A stretch of DNA of 47,393 nt from Chromatiales bacterium. Lineage in GTDB: Bacteria > Pseudomonadota > Gammaproteobacteria > Thiohalospirales > Thiohalospiraceae. Made by a program: the position numbers and the translations under genes. The stretch spans positions 1 to 47,393 of the forward strand of contig JALSHD010000160.1 in assembly GCA_026982395.1 (NCBI GenBank), read 5' to 3'. Every line of letters starts with the position of its first letter. Position 1 is the first letter of the stretch. The notes below the pieces were generated by a model, which had not been told where the DNA came from, searched no databases, and saw only the letters and a list, made by a program, of their open reading frames with translations. Below are positions 18,101-28,003 of this stretch, one piece after another.

Positions 18101-19017
18101 AAGGGAGAAATGGCGGTAGGATGGTTATGGGTCTCCACTTTCATCAGAATGTGGATCGGTTCATCATGCGGCCGGTATTGCCGTGATACTGGATCGGGGA
18201 AAAAGCGCTTGCCATCGAAACCCTGCATTACAGCTGAATTGTCACTGTAGGCGGACAGTACTTTCCCCGGATGAGTGCGATGGGTGTTGCGGATCATGTC
18301 GAACAGGGAGTGAAGCTGGGGTTCGCCATCGATTACCCAGTCCGCATTGAATATTTTATGGCGACAATGCTCCGAGTTGGCCTGGGCAAACATCATTAAT
18401 TCAACATCTGTGGGGTTGCGCTGCAGCAACCGGAAGTTTTCCAGCAGATAATCAATTTCATCATCAGCCAGAGCCAGCCCCAGCTCCCGGTTGGCTGCTT
18501 CAAGCGCGGTACGACCACCCGCCAGGATATCAACTGTGACCAAGGGCGCCGGCTCTCGCTGTAAAAACAGTCCTTCCGCCTCATCAAGAGTATTCAGTAC
18601 GGTTTCTGTCATCCGATCATGGATAAGCGGCTTGATAGCCGCCAGTTGCCGCCCGTCGAGCATGGCTCCATCAGCTACCACAAAATACCAGGCAATACCG
18701 CGTTCCAGACGGCGAATTTTTTCGAGTCCGCAATTGTGTGCGATATCGGTAGCCTTGCTGGCCCAGGGTGAAACAGTACCGAGGCGCGGTACTACCAGCA
18801 GCAGTTGTCCCTGCGGAGGTTGTGGAAGGAACGAACTGTAATCAAGCAATCGCTCCAGCAGCATCTGTTCATCCTTGTCAAGATGAAGCTCCAGATCTGC
18901 AAAGTGCATATACTCTGCGTGCAGGTATGAGACAGAGGGGACTTCCGCCTGCACGGCAGATAACACCTTTTGCAGACGAAAGCCGGAAAGAACAGAGGCA
19001 CCACGCAGCCGTAACAT
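15124..19017 (-). CDS. purL: Phosphoribosylformylglycinamidine synthase, single-chain form
   Basis: 1297 residues, the large proteobacterial form that fuses synthetase and glutaminase. It makes FGAM from FGAR, ATP and glutamine in purine synthesis. In order: an N-terminal PurS-like domain (1-150), a linker with [18 protein letters not shown] near 205-225, two AIR-synthetase-like halves (about 230-1000; [20 protein letters not shown] near 290, [13 protein letters not shown] near 505, [11 protein letters not shown] near 755), and a class I glutaminase at the C-terminus ([15 protein letters not shown], then the nucleophile Cys in [11 protein letters not shown], and PHPER). GAGGGTGA precedes the ATG at 19017. 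It faces the same way as prsR-prsK, which lie 67 bases upstream, and may receive read-through from them. Confidence 0.96.
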   Translation of the reverse strand: MLRLRGASVLSGFRLQKVLSAVQAEVPSVSYLHAEYMHFADLELHLDKDEQMLLERLLDYSSFLPQPPQGQLLLVVPRLGTVSPWASKATDIAHNCGLEKIRRLERGIAWYFVVADGAMLDGRQLAAIKPLIHDRMTETVLNTLDEAEGLFLQREPAPLVTVDILAGGRTALEAANRELGLALADDEIDYLLENFRLLQRNPTDVELMMFAQANSEHCRHKIFNADWVIDGEPQLHSLFDMIRNTHRTHPGKVLSAYSDNSAVMQGFDGKRFFPDPVSRQYRPHDEPIHILMKVETHNHPTAISPFPGAATGSGGEIRDEGATGRGSRPKAGLTGFSVSNLRLPQAVQPWEHDYGKPERIASALEIMLEAPIGAAAFNNEFGRPNICGYFRTFEAEVAGPEGKEIRGYHKPVMLAGGVGNIRAEQVEKEDIPPGAQLIVLGGPTMLIGLGGGAASSMASGESIEDLDFASVQRGNPEMERRCQEVIDYCWQLGADNPIISIHDVGAGGLSNAMPELVNDSARGARFELRTIPCDEPGMSPMEIWCNEAQERYVMAVSTEKLSRFTAICERERCPWAVIGEATGERQLIVGDGYFDNTPIDMPLEVLLGKPPKMLREVHHYPFHKQDFQTVGIDIRDAAYRILRLPAVADKSFLITIGDRSVTGQVVRDQMVGPWQVPVADVAVTSSSFYGCTGEAMSLGERTPLAVLHHAAAARMAVGEALTNLAAARIDSLEDVVLSANWMAAAGHPGEEAGLYDAVKAVGMELCPELGIAIPVGKDSLSMKTVWEASGKERTVTAPLSLIISAFGRVQNVHKTLTPQLRPDIDGELILIDLGKGQNRLGASALTQVFSETGHHVPDLDDPSQFRSFFETLQLLNERGLIVAYHDRSDGGLFATIAEMAFAGHCGIDVVLDELDQDPLAALFSEELGAVIQVRHTDLDEVLAWLHDAGLGKHSHLVGTFNDDDTLVFKHGGETVLAEQRVELHRAWSQTSFHMRFLRDNPECARQEYDQLLDADDPGLFAEPGFDPDDNISAPFINKGARPRIAILREQGVNGHIEMAAAFDRAGFAAIDVHMSDIVGGQIELSEFKGMVACGGFSFGDVLGAGQGWAKSILFNSRARDQFAAFFQRGDSFSLGVCNGCQMMSGLRELIPGSEQWPRFRHNLSEQFEARLVMVEVLKSSSLFLRGMEGSKLPIVVSHGEGRAEFTEDNGPVRVLREQLAVLRYVDNYGDPTENYPANPNGSPLGITGLTTPDGRFTIMMPHPERVFRAMQNSWYPDDWSEDGPWLRMFRNARCWIG

Positions 19018-19084
19018 ATATCACCCTCAAGGGTCAGGTTGGTCAAGAGAGGTGATTTTACTGCATGGCACCGGTTTCAGAAAG

Positions 19085-20440
19085 TTACTCCCGCATCTGA
19101 TATTTTTCGAGTAGCGAATAAAGTGTTGGGCGGGTGATGCCAAGCGCTTCTGCCGCCCGCGACATATTTCCATCTGCCAGCATGAGTGCCTGTTGCAATG
19201 CCTTCCGTTCAGCTTCTTCGCGAACCTGGCGCAAGGTACGTAGTGGCGCCTGGCCTTCAGGAACAGGCAGCTCCAGATCTTCGGCAGTTACCTGCGCCCC
19301 TTCTGCCATAATCACTGCCCGCTTGATGCGATTTTCCAGCTCACGCACGTTTCCCGGCCATTCATAGGCATCCATGGCAGCAATGGCATCATCGCTGAAT
19401 CCCCGCAGTGAGCAGCCCTGCTGCAGGGTCTGCCGCTGAAGAAGCGCACGCCCGATGGTAACAACATCTCCCTCTCTTTCCCGCAGGGGAGGGATTTCCA
19501 GTCGGATTTCACTGATGCGGAAATAAAGATCCTGCCTGAATTCGCTCTCTTCAATCAGACTGTCGAGATTCTGATGGGTGGCACACACCACACGCACGTC
19601 AATGGGGATCTCTTCCCTGCCCCCGACACGCTCGATTACCCGCTCCTGCAGAAAACGTAACAGTTTAGCCTGCAGTGAACCGGGAAGATCGCCGATTTCA
19701 TCCAGAAAAAGGGTGCCCCCGTGAGCACACTCAATCTTGCCCTTGGTCTGTTTGGCGGCACCGGTAAATGCCCCTTTTTCATAACCGAAAAGCTCACTCT
19801 CAAGCAAGGTTTCGGGAATCGCCGCACAATTTATCGCTACGAAACGCTCTTCCGAGCGGGAGCTGAGATCGTGCAAAGCTCTTGCAAACAGCTCCTTCCC
19901 TGTCCCGCTCTCACCGAGAATCAGTGTCGTGGCATCGGTCGGTGCAACCTTCTCCACCATACGGCAGACTTTGACCATTTCGGGGCTAGAGGCAATGATG
20001 CCAGCCAGTGGGGAGCTTCCTCCCCGGGCAGCCAGTCGCCGGTTCTCCTGTTCCAGCGCATACAAGCGATGTGCCCGATCCACGATCAGTCCCAGAAGCT
20101 GTGCATCAACCGGTTTTTGGTAAAAATCGTAGGCACCCAGCGCTATGGATTTGAGAGCATTCTCATGATCTTCGTTGCCGGTAACGACAATTACCTTGAC
20201 ATGCGGAGAAATCTTGAGAACTTCCTGCAAGGTCTCCAGCCCAACGCTGACATTGGCCGGATCAGGGGGAAGTCCAAGATCCAGGGTAACCACAGGTGGC
20301 TCATGACGCCGCAGCTCCACCAGGGCGGTTTCCTTGTCCCCCGCAATAATTACTTCATAGCCTTCAAAACACCAGCGCAACTGGCTCTGCAGGCCAGGAT
20401 CGTCCTCAACCACAAGCAGTTTTTTATTCTCGTTTTTCAA
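19085..20440 (-). CDS. prsR: PEP-CTERM-box response regulator, sigma-54 activator (PrsR)
   Basis: 451 residues of the NtrC class. The receiver domain (1-125) has the phospho-acceptor Asp54 in TLDLGL and Lys109 in YQKP. A sigma-54 AAA+ domain (145-380) follows, with Walker A GESGTGKE (176-183), the sigma-54 contact loop GAFTGA (223-228) and the Walker B block GGTLFLDEIGDL. The C-terminal Fis-type HTH is EALGITRPTLYSLLEKYQM. The long receiver insertion LPPDPANVSVGL is typical of PrsR, which with PrsK controls PEP-CTERM and exopolysaccharide genes in XrtA-type systems. The start is a TTG overlapping the prsK stop (TTGA), with GAGG seven bases upstream, so the two are translationally coupled. Confidence 0.9.
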   Translation of the reverse strand: MKNENKKLLVVEDDPGLQSQLRWCFEGYEVIIAGDKETALVELRRHEPPVVTLDLGLPPDPANVSVGLETLQEVLKISPHVKVIVVTGNEDHENALKSIALGAYDFYQKPVDAQLLGLIVDRAHRLYALEQENRRLAARGGSSPLAGIIASSPEMVKVCRMVEKVAPTDATTLILGESGTGKELFARALHDLSSRSEERFVAINCAAIPETLLESELFGYEKGAFTGAAKQTKGKIECAHGGTLFLDEIGDLPGSLQAKLLRFLQERVIERVGGREEIPIDVRVVCATHQNLDSLIEESEFRQDLYFRISEIRLEIPPLREREGDVVTIGRALLQRQTLQQGCSLRGFSDDAIAAMDAYEWPGNVRELENRIKRAVIMAEGAQVTAEDLELPVPEGQAPLRTLRQVREEAERKALQQALMLADGNMSRAAEALGITRPTLYSLLEKYQMRE

Positions 20441-22548
20441 CTGACCGCCTCACTAATCTGTTTATTATTTTCTGTCAGGGAACGGGCATCCTCATATCGA
20501 GGAAGTTTTATACTGAAAGTTGTTGTGGAATCGACCCCGGTGCTGCTCCGCACCGTAAGTTCTCCCCCCTGTGACCATATGAAATCACGACTTTCATACA
20601 CCCCTATCCCCATTCCCGCATTTCCCTTGGTGGTATCAAAGGGGCGAAACAGGCGTTCACGGATAAATTGCTCATCCATGCCACACCCATTATCCACGAT
20701 TTCAATAACAATGTCGCTGTCTTTGCCTTCAGCACGCAGTACCACTTCTCCGTCATCACCCGTTGCTTCCTGGGCATTGTGGACAAGATGTGAAAGTATA
20801 TTGACCAGTCGCTCCTGGTCGATAAGCAACAGCAAATCAGCATCACATCTTTCTATTACCGGCACGGGCGAGATCCCGGATCTAATGGAGATCACCTCCT
20901 GCAATACATCAGTGACCTTCACAATCGCCTTGTGGGTGTCTTCGCCGTCCCCCTTGCGAAGCTGTGCCAGTACACGATTCATTTTGGCGGTTGCATTTGA
21001 GACCGTATTGACAGCATCTTCAATAAATGCAGGGTTATCCTTGTGCCGCTGGGCATTTGCTACCACAAGGGAGAGCTGGGCACTGACATTTTTCAGATCA
21101 TGTACTACATAAGATGAAATCCGGTTAAATGCCTCAAACTGCCGGGCATCCATCAACGCCTCTGAAGTCTCCAGGAAGGCTACATAGCTGGCAATCTGCA
21201 TTCCCGCGGTTTTCAGCAGATCACGCTCTTCCCAATTGAGCCGATGTGGCAGCCGTGGTTTGACAAGGATGATGAAACCGATCAAATCATCATTCAGAAT
21301 CAGAGGTACAATCAACCAGGGTTGTTTGATATCCCGTATCCAGGGGGGCAGTTCCAGATCCTGACAGGATTTGGAACTACAGGCATAATCTTCCAGCTCG
21401 ACAATCCCTCTGTGTTGTTCCAGAAAATCTGTCAGCGGCGATCCCGAAGTAACCGTCTCGGTTATCTGGCGCTCCGTATTCCAGCTGGTGTTATGATAAA
21501 ATCGACCCTCTTCGGTTTTGGACCACAGCAAACCACCTGCACTGTCCACGATATCTGCCAGTGCCTTGACCGCTCTTACTTTTAATCCCAATCCGGATTT
21601 ATCCAGCGCCATGGTTTGAATAAGCTTCAACCATTCATCCCGGTAGTCATATTGATACTGGAAAAAATTTCTGCCGAGAAACACTTTCAGCCAGGCGCGC
21701 GCTTGCCTGGAAAGCAGCAGCATGACGAGCAATACAAAAGATGAAAACAGAAAGGCAATCTGAAGCGCCCGCCCCCAACTACCACCGTAGTCCCGAATGT
21801 AGTAACCCACAATCGCACTAATCACCAGGTAGATGCCAGCCACCAATAGCGATGTTGTATGAAAAACGGCTTTCCTGGAAACAAACAGATCTCCCGACCA
21901 GTCGGGGTTGCGCGCCACCGATACGGCCAGCATGGGAATTACCAGGGCACAAATAAAACCTCTCGCATTCCAGATCGCCCCGTCGATGCGGTTAAAAAGC
22001 AAGGCATCCGAATAGAGGAAAAGGTCATAAGCAAATGCTGCCCCCAAACCTAGCAGCAGATGCTTGACTCTCCATAACTGTTCTGGCCGGATATTGCGGA
22101 ATATTTGCTCGATAATCACCAGCCCGGCTATGGCCATAATCAAGTGCCCCAAAGTCCGGATATCCGACCCCATTGCATAAGGCGCATAACTCAATACCCA
22201 GTCAGGGGAAAGATGAGCTGCCAGAACCAGCAAAGGAAACAGGAGGGCAACCGGGGCGAAGAAACGCACCCATCGCTTCGCGTGCGAGAATGGAACCAGC
22301 AGACTGAACAGCAGGGCATACCAGGCGATATTGCGCAGCACTTCGAACAGACGATAAACGAATCCCGCCTGGCTGGTTCCAAATCCAGCCAGCCAGGCTG
22401 CCGAAATCGTCCATAAAGTTGTTACTACGATAACGACAATAAACAAAAAGCTGCCAAAAAAGCGGCTACGCCAAGCCGTCAATAACAACAAGGTCAGTAC
22501 CAGAGAAGAAGCGACAGCCAGAGAATAGCTGATAACACCCAGATTCAT
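20437..22548 (-). CDS. prsK: XrtA/PEP-CTERM system histidine kinase PrsK
   Basis: 703 residues. About eight membrane helices fill residues 1-290 (a seven-helix sensor-like region), then a GAF-like domain (about 310-460; FLEQHRGIVELEDY) leads to the kinase core. The H-box is ISSYVVHDLKNVSAQL (His near 488), the N-box LSHLVHNAQEATGDDG, and the ATP-lid motifs DNGCGMDE and NAGMGIGVYESRDF. This architecture is that of PrsK, partner of PrsR; the signal sensed is unknown. It is the first gene of the pair. The ATG at 22548 has only a weak ribosome site. The 340 bases upstream hold no gene and presumably its promoter. Confidence 0.9.
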   Translation of the reverse strand: MNLGVISYSLAVASSLVLTLLLLTAWRSRFFGSFLFIVVIVVTTLWTISAAWLAGFGTSQAGFVYRLFEVLRNIAWYALLFSLLVPFSHAKRWVRFFAPVALLFPLLVLAAHLSPDWVLSYAPYAMGSDIRTLGHLIMAIAGLVIIEQIFRNIRPEQLWRVKHLLLGLGAAFAYDLFLYSDALLFNRIDGAIWNARGFICALVIPMLAVSVARNPDWSGDLFVSRKAVFHTTSLLVAGIYLVISAIVGYYIRDYGGSWGRALQIAFLFSSFVLLVMLLLSRQARAWLKVFLGRNFFQYQYDYRDEWLKLIQTMALDKSGLGLKVRAVKALADIVDSAGGLLWSKTEEGRFYHNTSWNTERQITETVTSGSPLTDFLEQHRGIVELEDYACSSKSCQDLELPPWIRDIKQPWLIVPLILNDDLIGFIILVKPRLPHRLNWEERDLLKTAGMQIASYVAFLETSEALMDARQFEAFNRISSYVVHDLKNVSAQLSLVVANAQRHKDNPAFIEDAVNTVSNATAKMNRVLAQLRKGDGEDTHKAIVKVTDVLQEVISIRSGISPVPVIERCDADLLLLIDQERLVNILSHLVHNAQEATGDDGEVVLRAEGKDSDIVIEIVDNGCGMDEQFIRERLFRPFDTTKGNAGMGIGVYESRDFIWSQGGELTVRSSTGVDSTTTFSIKLPRYEDARSLTENNKQISEAVS

Positions 22549-22889
22549 GCTACATATACCCCGCTCGCTCCTGAATAGCCCGCATCAAAAAAACCCCACC
22601 TGGAACGGGTTGTCAAACTCTGGTTACTGCAGAAATCCTGGTGGTACCAGTCAACAACAGTCGCAGAACTCACCAACCAACCTGTTCCCAAAGGTTTGCC
22701 GAAGAATCTGCTCGCAGGCTGGTGTTCACAAACATGGCTCTTTCCGTCAGTTCAACGCCAACTCAATCAAACCATTATCTTCAACAAGATGCCAAACAGC
22801 TGTTCCGGCAATCAGACAAATCGGGATCTCCCTTCATAACGGATATTATTAACCCGGATTCCGAGTAGCTGCGATTCCGGAACAGCGCT
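22549..22889. other. Intergenic stretch between prsK and the sugar transferase gene
   Basis: No convincing gene. TTATTAACCCGG at 22850-22861 matches only the outermost end of the 2042-2287 repeat. A short hairpin AGCGC-TTCA-GCGC lies just past the sugar transferase stop without a U tract. I see no clear sigma-54 or sigma-70 promoter for prsK. Confidence 0.5.
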
Positions 22890-24290
22890 TCAGCGCCCAC
22901 CCCGCCCCGAAAGCACGGCATATACTGTTTGAGCCAGAATCAGAAAATCAAACCACAAGCTGTAATTTTTAATATAGTACAGGTCATACTGGAGTTTTTC
23001 GAGCGCATCCTGATCCGATGAGCCATAGGGATAACAAATCTGGGCCCAGCCGGTAATACCAGGGTTAACTTTATGGCGCAGGCCGTAATACGGTATTTTG
23101 CTGGACAGCTCCTCAACAAACGAAGGCCGCTCGGGGCGCGGGCCGACAAAACTCATATCCCCTTTCAACACATTCAGCAACTGGGGAAGTTCATCGATTC
23201 GATATTTACGAATAATACGGCCCACCCGGGTTACCCGATCATCATCTTTTGACGCCCACTGCGCCATTCCATCCTTTTCTGCATCCATGCGCATGCTGCG
23301 AAATTTCAACACATCGAACGGTTCACCATGTCGTCCAACACGCTCCTGCCGATAGAAAATGGTACCCTTGCCCCCAGATTCAAGGATGATCGCCATAGCT
23401 GTCAACACCATTACCGGCCAGCTGACTGCCAACAGAGCCAGGCTGGCGCTGACATCAAGCATCCGCTTGCCATACGAAGCCAGCACCGCATGAGAGTAAC
23501 CATCGGCAAAAATAAATGTACTTGGGTGGATTGTATCGAGCCTGATTTTACTGGTGCGCTGCTCAAGAAAATTTGTAATATCGGTGATCTGCACGCCATT
23601 CATTTTGCAATCCAGAATTTCCCGAACCGGGAAATATTCCCGCCGCTCATCCAGCGCAATAACAATCTCATGGACTTGATGCCGTTTAACCGTCTCTATC
23701 AAGGGAGTATTTGCCGTAATCACGTTACCCTTGTCAACCTTCACCGGCTGCCCCGGGGTCTGGATAAAACCTATTATTTTGAAACCCGGAGCCATGCCCC
23801 CCTTGTTCAACTCCTGCTCCAGTTGAGAGGCGCGTTCACCCGCTCCGAAAACAAGCAACCGGCGTTTCAAGGCATCATGATCCGCAAAAAAATAATAGAA
23901 ACTGCGTGCAATCAGGATACCGAGAAAAGCAGTCAACAATGAAATGGCAAGGGCACCCCGGCCAATAAGTGCCGCCGGGAAGGCGTAAAACAATATCAAC
24001 ATCGCTATAATACCGGCAGCAAACCCGAGGGTAAGCTTATGCAGCATCTCCGGCATGCTCATATGGGAATTGCGCCAGTACAGTCCCATGGATGTCATGG
24101 CCGACAGCATCACGACAGCAAACAGTACAGCCTTGGGAAACAGCGGTCTGACGGAACTGGATGCATCCGTTTCCTGGTAGATAAACCTGATTTCCACCCC
24201 GATATATATGGCCAGAAAAAAAATCAGGAATTCAGATAATGCGAGTACAACCAGAGAAGCTGGTACATAATGACGAAACAAGCGAATCAT
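22890..24290 (-). CDS. EpsB-type undecaprenyl-phosphate sugar transferase (TIGR03013-like)
   Basis: 466 residues. Four or five N-terminal membrane helices are followed by a nucleotide-binding-like CoA-binding domain (about 140-250; RRLLVFGAGERASQLEQEL). After another helix (MVLTAMAIIL) comes the bacterial sugar transferase domain: GTIFYRQERVGRHGEPFDVLKFRSM-type block, RKYRIDELPQLLNVLKGDMS and VGPRPERPSF. These enzymes put the first sugar phosphate on undecaprenyl phosphate to start polysaccharide repeat units. The N-terminus MIRLFRHYVPASLVVLALSE is that of the XrtA-associated group, so I start at 24290 (GGGGG nine bases upstream); an ATG at 24317 abuts AAGGGAGG. It lies near prsK-prsR, as expected for its regulation. 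Confidence 0.88.
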   Translation of the reverse strand: MIRLFRHYVPASLVVLALSEFLIFFLAIYIGVEIRFIYQETDASSSVRPLFPKAVLFAVVMLSAMTSMGLYWRNSHMSMPEMLHKLTLGFAAGIIAMLILFYAFPAALIGRGALAISLLTAFLGILIARSFYYFFADHDALKRRLLVFGAGERASQLEQELNKGGMAPGFKIIGFIQTPGQPVKVDKGNVITANTPLIETVKRHQVHEIVIALDERREYFPVREILDCKMNGVQITDITNFLEQRTSKIRLDTIHPSTFIFADGYSHAVLASYGKRMLDVSASLALLAVSWPVMVLTAMAIILESGGKGTIFYRQERVGRHGEPFDVLKFRSMRMDAEKDGMAQWASKDDDRVTRVGRIIRKYRIDELPQLLNVLKGDMSFVGPRPERPSFVEELSSKIPYYGLRHKVNPGITGWAQICYPYGSSDQDALEKLQYDLYYIKNYSLWFDFLILAQTVYAVLSGRGGR

Positions 24291-24317
24291 GACACGAAGC
24301 CCCCATCCATAATTCAT

Positions 24318-25219
24318 CCTCCCTTAACACACAAAGCCATCCCCATAAAACTACCCGGCATGGGGAAATCAAGCAGGTAACTATTTATTTTTTGGAATGA
24401 ATCAAACGCAAAAGTAACCACTCAGCGAGTAGTGAATATGCTGAGCAACTGCCCGGATTGTTTTTGAAGCGGGCCAGATCAAGGCGGAAACTGGAAGTTT
24501 ACAGGGACAAACGACCATTTATCCAGCGCAGAGATAGCACGATTCAGGAGCAAGCAGAGCAGTTACACGAAAAATTATTTGACTGGCCACCACTACCTCT
24601 ATACCAGAAACATCCGGCACAATATCTCCGTACTATAACCGTTATGGGCAGGAGGCGAAACGGCAGAGGAGCAGCAATTAATTATTGTGTATCAAAATAC
24701 ATCCGGTTCAAGGGGACATAAATCTGACACTGTCCGATAAGGCTGACTGTAATCACAGGGAATTGCAAAAGTCCAAGAAAAACCGGGAGCAGTTTCCACC
24801 ACTCCCGGAAAAGCAAAACGAAGCACAGCAGTCGTACCTCGTATCATCCCCCCCCAGGGATTCTTTGCTACAGCACTGTACCTGCCGCAAGCCACTTAAA
24901 GCAAACATAATGCCAACACGCGCATCCGCATGAAAAACCGGGGGATTAAATAAAGCATACGGTCATGGCAGCATGAATTCGTAAAAATTACTGACACCCG
25001 CCAATCCTTTCAAGCAGGGAAACCAGGCCATATTCAATACTGCAAGCTGATTAAATATGGCCACTAAAAAACGGACGATCAACAAGTTACATCGTCAATA
25101 CAAGCTTCTGATCTAGCAGATCTTACTCTCCTGAACTGCGGCAAACCGAACCTCAAAAGCGTCAAAATTCCTGACACTCCATGAGGTTTTCAATGAAAAA
25201 GGTTGCACCTTGTCTCTTC
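24318..25219. other. Long gene-poor stretch between divergent polysaccharide genes
   Basis: About 900 bases separate the EpsB-type gene (minus) from the TviB-type gene (plus). A frame of 87 codons on the plus strand (24458-24721), rich in Arg and Lys at its start, matches nothing I know and has no clear ribosome site. GGGGACATAAATCTGACAC near 24713 resembles sequences seen beside transposase remnants, but no element can be defined. A sigma-54-like promoter is listed separately. The rest may be degraded sequence. Confidence 0.45.
24901..24915 (-). promoter_or_regulatory. Candidate sigma-54 promoter pointing to the EpsB-type gene
   Basis: On the minus strand TGGCAT (24915-24910), five bases, then TTGC (24904-24901) and T match the -24/-12 consensus TGGCAC-N5-TTGC except for one core base. 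Transcription would run toward the EpsB-type sugar transferase gene with a leader of about 600 bases. PrsR, encoded 4.5 kb away, is a sigma-54 activator, which makes the site plausible. Single matches of this kind also occur by chance. Confidence 0.4.
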
Positions 25220-25248
25220 TTGACACAAAATCCGTTTTTTACTTTAAA
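25220..25248 (+). promoter_or_regulatory. Possible sigma-70 promoter of the TviB-type gene
   Basis: A perfect TTGACA (25220-25225) is followed, 17 bases on, by TTTAAA (25243-25248), a four-of-six match to the -10 box in an AT-rich tract. The start of transcription would be about 35 bases before the GTG start codon. Confidence 0.5.
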
Positions 25249-25289
25249 AAATAATTTAATTCTTGGGAACCCAGAAGGATATAACCAAA

Positions 25290-26570
25290 GTGTTTAACAT
25301 AGATAATTGCAAAATAGGGATTATTGGGCTGGGATATGTAGGACTACCATTGGCGATAGAGTTTGGCAAACAGCTGCCAACTATCGGTTTTGACATCAAG
25401 GGGGAGCGGGTAGCCGAGCTAAAGGCCGGACGGGACAGCACTCTGGAGGTAGAACCGGAAGAGCTGGCGCAAGCCACCCACATATCCTATACCGATACAA
25501 TTGAGGAGCTGGCGGAGTGTGATGTCTATATCGTTACCGTTCCAACTCCTATCGACAGTTTCAAGCGCCCGGATCTCACGCCTCTGGAAAAAGCCAGCGA
25601 AGCGCTGGGGAAGATCGTCAACAAGGGGGATGTAGTTATCTATGAATCAACGGTCTATCCAGGCGCAACCGAAGAGGTCTGCATCCCGTTGATTGAAGCT
25701 GTCTCCGGACTGACCTATAACAAGGACTTTTTTGCCGGTTACAGTCCCGAGCGAATCAATCCGGGTGACAAGGAGCACAGGGTTACCAATATTCTTAAAG
25801 TTACCTCTGGCTCAACACCAGAGGTGGCTGATTTCGTAGACAATCTGTACCGACGGGTCATTATTGCCGGTACACACAAGGCCAGCAGCATACGAGTAGC
25901 GGAAGCCGCCAAGGTAATAGAAAATACTCAGCGCGACGTGAATATTGCTCTTGTCAATGAGCTTGCGCTGATATTTAACCGGCTGGGTATCGATACCGAA
26001 GAGGTGCTTGAAGCTGCCGGAACCAAATGGAATTTTCTTCCTTTCCGGCCAGGACTGGTGGGTGGACATTGCATTGGAGTAGATCCCTATTATCTGACCC
26101 ATAAAGCGCAAGAGATAGGCTATCATCCGGACATGATTCTTGCTGGCCGGCGTATCAATGATGGTATGGGCGCCTATGTCGCCGAGTGCACTGTCAAGCT
26201 GCTGACCCGGCGCAGAATCCACGTCGCTGGCGCTAAAATTCTGGTACTGGGACTGACCTTCAAGGAGGACTGTCCTGATCTGCGTAACACCCGGGTTATT
26301 GATATTATCGATGAATTTAAAAACTATCACGCCGAGATAGATGTCTATGATCCCTGGGTGGACCCGGACGAAGCCCGGCAAGAGTACGGCCTGACGATTA
26401 TCCAGGATCAACCACCCGCAGCTCATTACGACGCCATCATCCTTGCTGTCGGTCACCGGCAGTTCAGGGAGATGGGGGTGGATAAAATCCGTGCGCTGGG
26501 GAAAGAGAAGAGTGTACTGTTTGATGTGAAGTATGTTCTGCCCAAAGACCGGGTTGATGCACGGCTTTAG
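25290..26570 (+). CDS. UDP-N-acetyl-hexosamine 6-dehydrogenase, TviB/WbpO type
   Basis: 426 residues. It oxidises a UDP-sugar at C6 with two NAD+ to give a UDP-uronic acid for surface polysaccharide. The Rossmann motif [10 protein letters not shown] lies near 14-23, [17 protein letters not shown] near 85-101, the catalytic Cys in [16 protein letters not shown] near 250, and the C-terminal domain has [16 protein letters not shown] near 321. The residues around these motifs are closer to TviB/WbpO (UDP-GlcNAc or UDP-GalNAc) than to UDP-glucose dehydrogenase. I start at GTG 25290, which has AGAAGGA ten bases upstream and gives the family N-terminus (V/M)[12 protein letters not shown]; the frame also runs back to a TTG at 25263 without a ribosome site. 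The exact sugar is not certain. Confidence 0.88.
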   Translation: MFNIDNCKIGIIGLGYVGLPLAIEFGKQLPTIGFDIKGERVAELKAGRDSTLEVEPEELAQATHISYTDTIEELAECDVYIVTVPTPIDSFKRPDLTPLEKASEALGKIVNKGDVVIYESTVYPGATEEVCIPLIEAVSGLTYNKDFFAGYSPERINPGDKEHRVTNILKVTSGSTPEVADFVDNLYRRVIIAGTHKASSIRVAEAAKVIENTQRDVNIALVNELALIFNRLGIDTEEVLEAAGTKWNFLPFRPGLVGGHCIGVDPYYLTHKAQEIGYHPDMILAGRRINDGMGAYVAECTVKLLTRRRIHVAGAKILVLGLTFKEDCPDLRNTRVIDIIDEFKNYHAEIDVYDPWVDPDEARQEYGLTIIQDQPPAAHYDAIILAVGHRQFREMGVDKIRALGKEKSVLFDVKYVLPKDRVDARL

Positions 26571-26587
26571 CGGTTCGTCAGGAGGGA

Positions 26588-26645
26588 GCCGGTGGAAAAC
26601 CGGCTTCCATCCGGAATTCAGGGCATTTTTAGAGATGCCCTTTAT
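26588..26645 (+). terminator. Hairpins between convergent tviB-type gene and panD
   Basis: Two stems follow each other: GCCGGT-(5)-ACCGGC (26588-26604) and AGGGCAT-(8)-ATGCCCT (26620-26641). The second is followed by TTTA on the plus strand and touches the panD stop codon. They probably end transcription of the dehydrogenase gene; the U tract is short. Confidence 0.5.
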
Positions 26646-27022
26646 GCAGCCTGCACGGGAATACTGTTTTTAATGTGGGAAATACGATTGGCTTCATCCA
26701 GATAGACCAGAGTCGGCTTGAAATTCGCCAGTTCTTGCTGATTCAGGTTGGCATAGGCGCAGATAACCACAATATCACCCTTGGCCGCACGCCTTGCTGC
26801 GCCACCGTTGACAGAAATAGTGCCACTGCCCTCCTCCGCACGAATGGCATAGGTCACAAAACGCTCACCATTGGAAACGTTATAAATATGAATCTGTTCA
26901 TATTCATGGATGCCGGCACTATCCAGCAGATGGCTATCAATAGCGCATGATCCTTCATACTCCAGTTCAACCTGGGTCACCCTGGCTCGGTGCAGTTTAC
27001 ATTTGAGCATGGTGGATTGCAT
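26642..27022 (-). CDS. panD: Aspartate 1-decarboxylase
   Basis: 126 residues, made as a proenzyme that cleaves itself between Gly24 and Ser25 (EYEGSCAID) to form a pyruvoyl group. It makes beta-alanine from L-aspartate for pantothenate synthesis. The N-terminal [13 protein letters not shown], the central [22 protein letters not shown] and the [12 protein letters not shown] stretch are all standard. The frame starts at ATG 27022; a second ATG four codons on would still leave the cleavage site intact. It lies 132 bases downstream of panC on the same strand, so panC-panD may be co-transcribed. panB is not in the window. Confidence 0.95.
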   Translation of the reverse strand: MQSTMLKCKLHRARVTQVELEYEGSCAIDSHLLDSAGIHEYEQIHIYNVSNGERFVTYAIRAEEGSGTISVNGGAARRAAKGDIVVICAYANLNQQELANFKPTLVYLDEANRISHIKNSIPVQAA

Positions 27023-27154
27023 ATTTAACCCTCTTGGTAAACATGAAATATCCCATCAAGCCTGATGGTCAGAACTGCCTATTATGAAGGATCAGGCATT
27101 TTTTTCAATGCCAACTTCTTTATTTACAAGACAAAAACCAAGTAACATCGTGAT

Positions 27155-28003
27155 TTACAAGGAAAAGACAACATTATCGATCAGGCGGGTTTTACCCAAA
27201 TGAGCCGCCGCCAGAATCACCAGTTCATCTGTATCAACGGTTGATTCTGCCAAGTTATCTGCCCTCCGGATCTCAAAATAGTCCGGTTCAAACCCGGCAG
27301 CATGCAGCTCTGATTCCGCCCGGGAAGCCAGAGCAGCGAAATTACGCTCACCGGAAAGAATCCGTTTTTTACACTGTAACAGCGATTTGTACAGCAATGG
27401 CGCACTGTTGCGCTGCTCATCCGTCAGGTAGGCATTGCGCGAGCTGAGTGCAAGTCCATCGATTTCACGCACGGTAGGTACTGCAACAATTTTTATCGGC
27501 AAACAAAGTTCCGCTGTCATTTTACGAATAACCAGCAACTGCTGATAATCTTTCTCACCGAAAACAGCAATATCCGGCTGCACACAGTTAAAAAATTTGG
27601 CTACCACTGTTGCAACACCACGAAAATGCCCCGGCCGGAAAGCACCACACAGAATATCCGACAACTCCGGCACCTCAATATAAGTCCCGCAGCCTTGTCC
27701 GCCGGGATAAAGCTCTTCCACCTCTGGCGTAAACATCAAATCCACTTCTGCCTTCACCAGCAAATTGGCATCCTGCTCCAGAGTGCGGGGATAGGATGAA
27801 AAATCCTCACCGGCGCCGAACTGGGTGGGATTGACGAAAACGGTGACCACTACCCGATCAGCCAGCCGCCGGGCTTGTTCCACAAGCGCCAGATGACCGG
27901 CATGAAGATTGCCCATGGTTGGCACCAAGGCGATATGCTCCCCTGCCCGCCGCCATCGCTGTACACGACTGCGTAAAAAACGAATTGTACACTCTGTATG
28001 CAT
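27155..28003 (-). CDS. panC: Pantothenate synthetase
   Basis: 282 residues. It joins pantoate and beta-alanine using ATP. Motifs: PTMGNLHAGHLALV near 28-41 (HIGH-like signature), VFVNPTQFGAGEDFSSYPRT near 56-75, CGAFRPGHFRGVATVV near 118-133, PDIAVFGEKDYQQLLVIR near 143-160, and LALSSRNAYL near 188 (KMSKS-equivalent). Its ATG overlaps the TAA of the VanZ-like gene by one base, so a vitamin gene is tied by translation to polysaccharide genes upstream. panD follows 132 bases later. Confidence 0.95.
   Translation of the reverse strand: MHTECTIRFLRSRVQRWRRAGEHIALVPTMGNLHAGHLALVEQARRLADRVVVTVFVNPTQFGAGEDFSSYPRTLEQDANLLVKAEVDLMFTPEVEELYPGGQGCGTYIEVPELSDILCGAFRPGHFRGVATVVAKFFNCVQPDIAVFGEKDYQQLLVIRKMTAELCLPIKIVAVPTVREIDGLALSSRNAYLTDEQRNSAPLLYKSLLQCKKRILSGERNFAALASRAESELHAAGFEPDYFEIRRADNLAESTVDTDELVILAAAHLGKTRLIDNVVFSL

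Noticed and set aside
24692-24895. Minus-strand frame of 67 codons just past the candidate sigma-54 promoter
   Set aside because: Tempting as a PEP-CTERM or leader peptide, but it has no signal peptide, no PEP motif and no ribosome site.
27097-27150. GCCTGAT/ATCAGGC pair with a T7 run on the plus strand between panC and panD
   Set aside because: It looks like a plus-strand terminator with a long loop (about 27059-27109), but no plus-strand gene ends there; probably chance or part of the panD leader.
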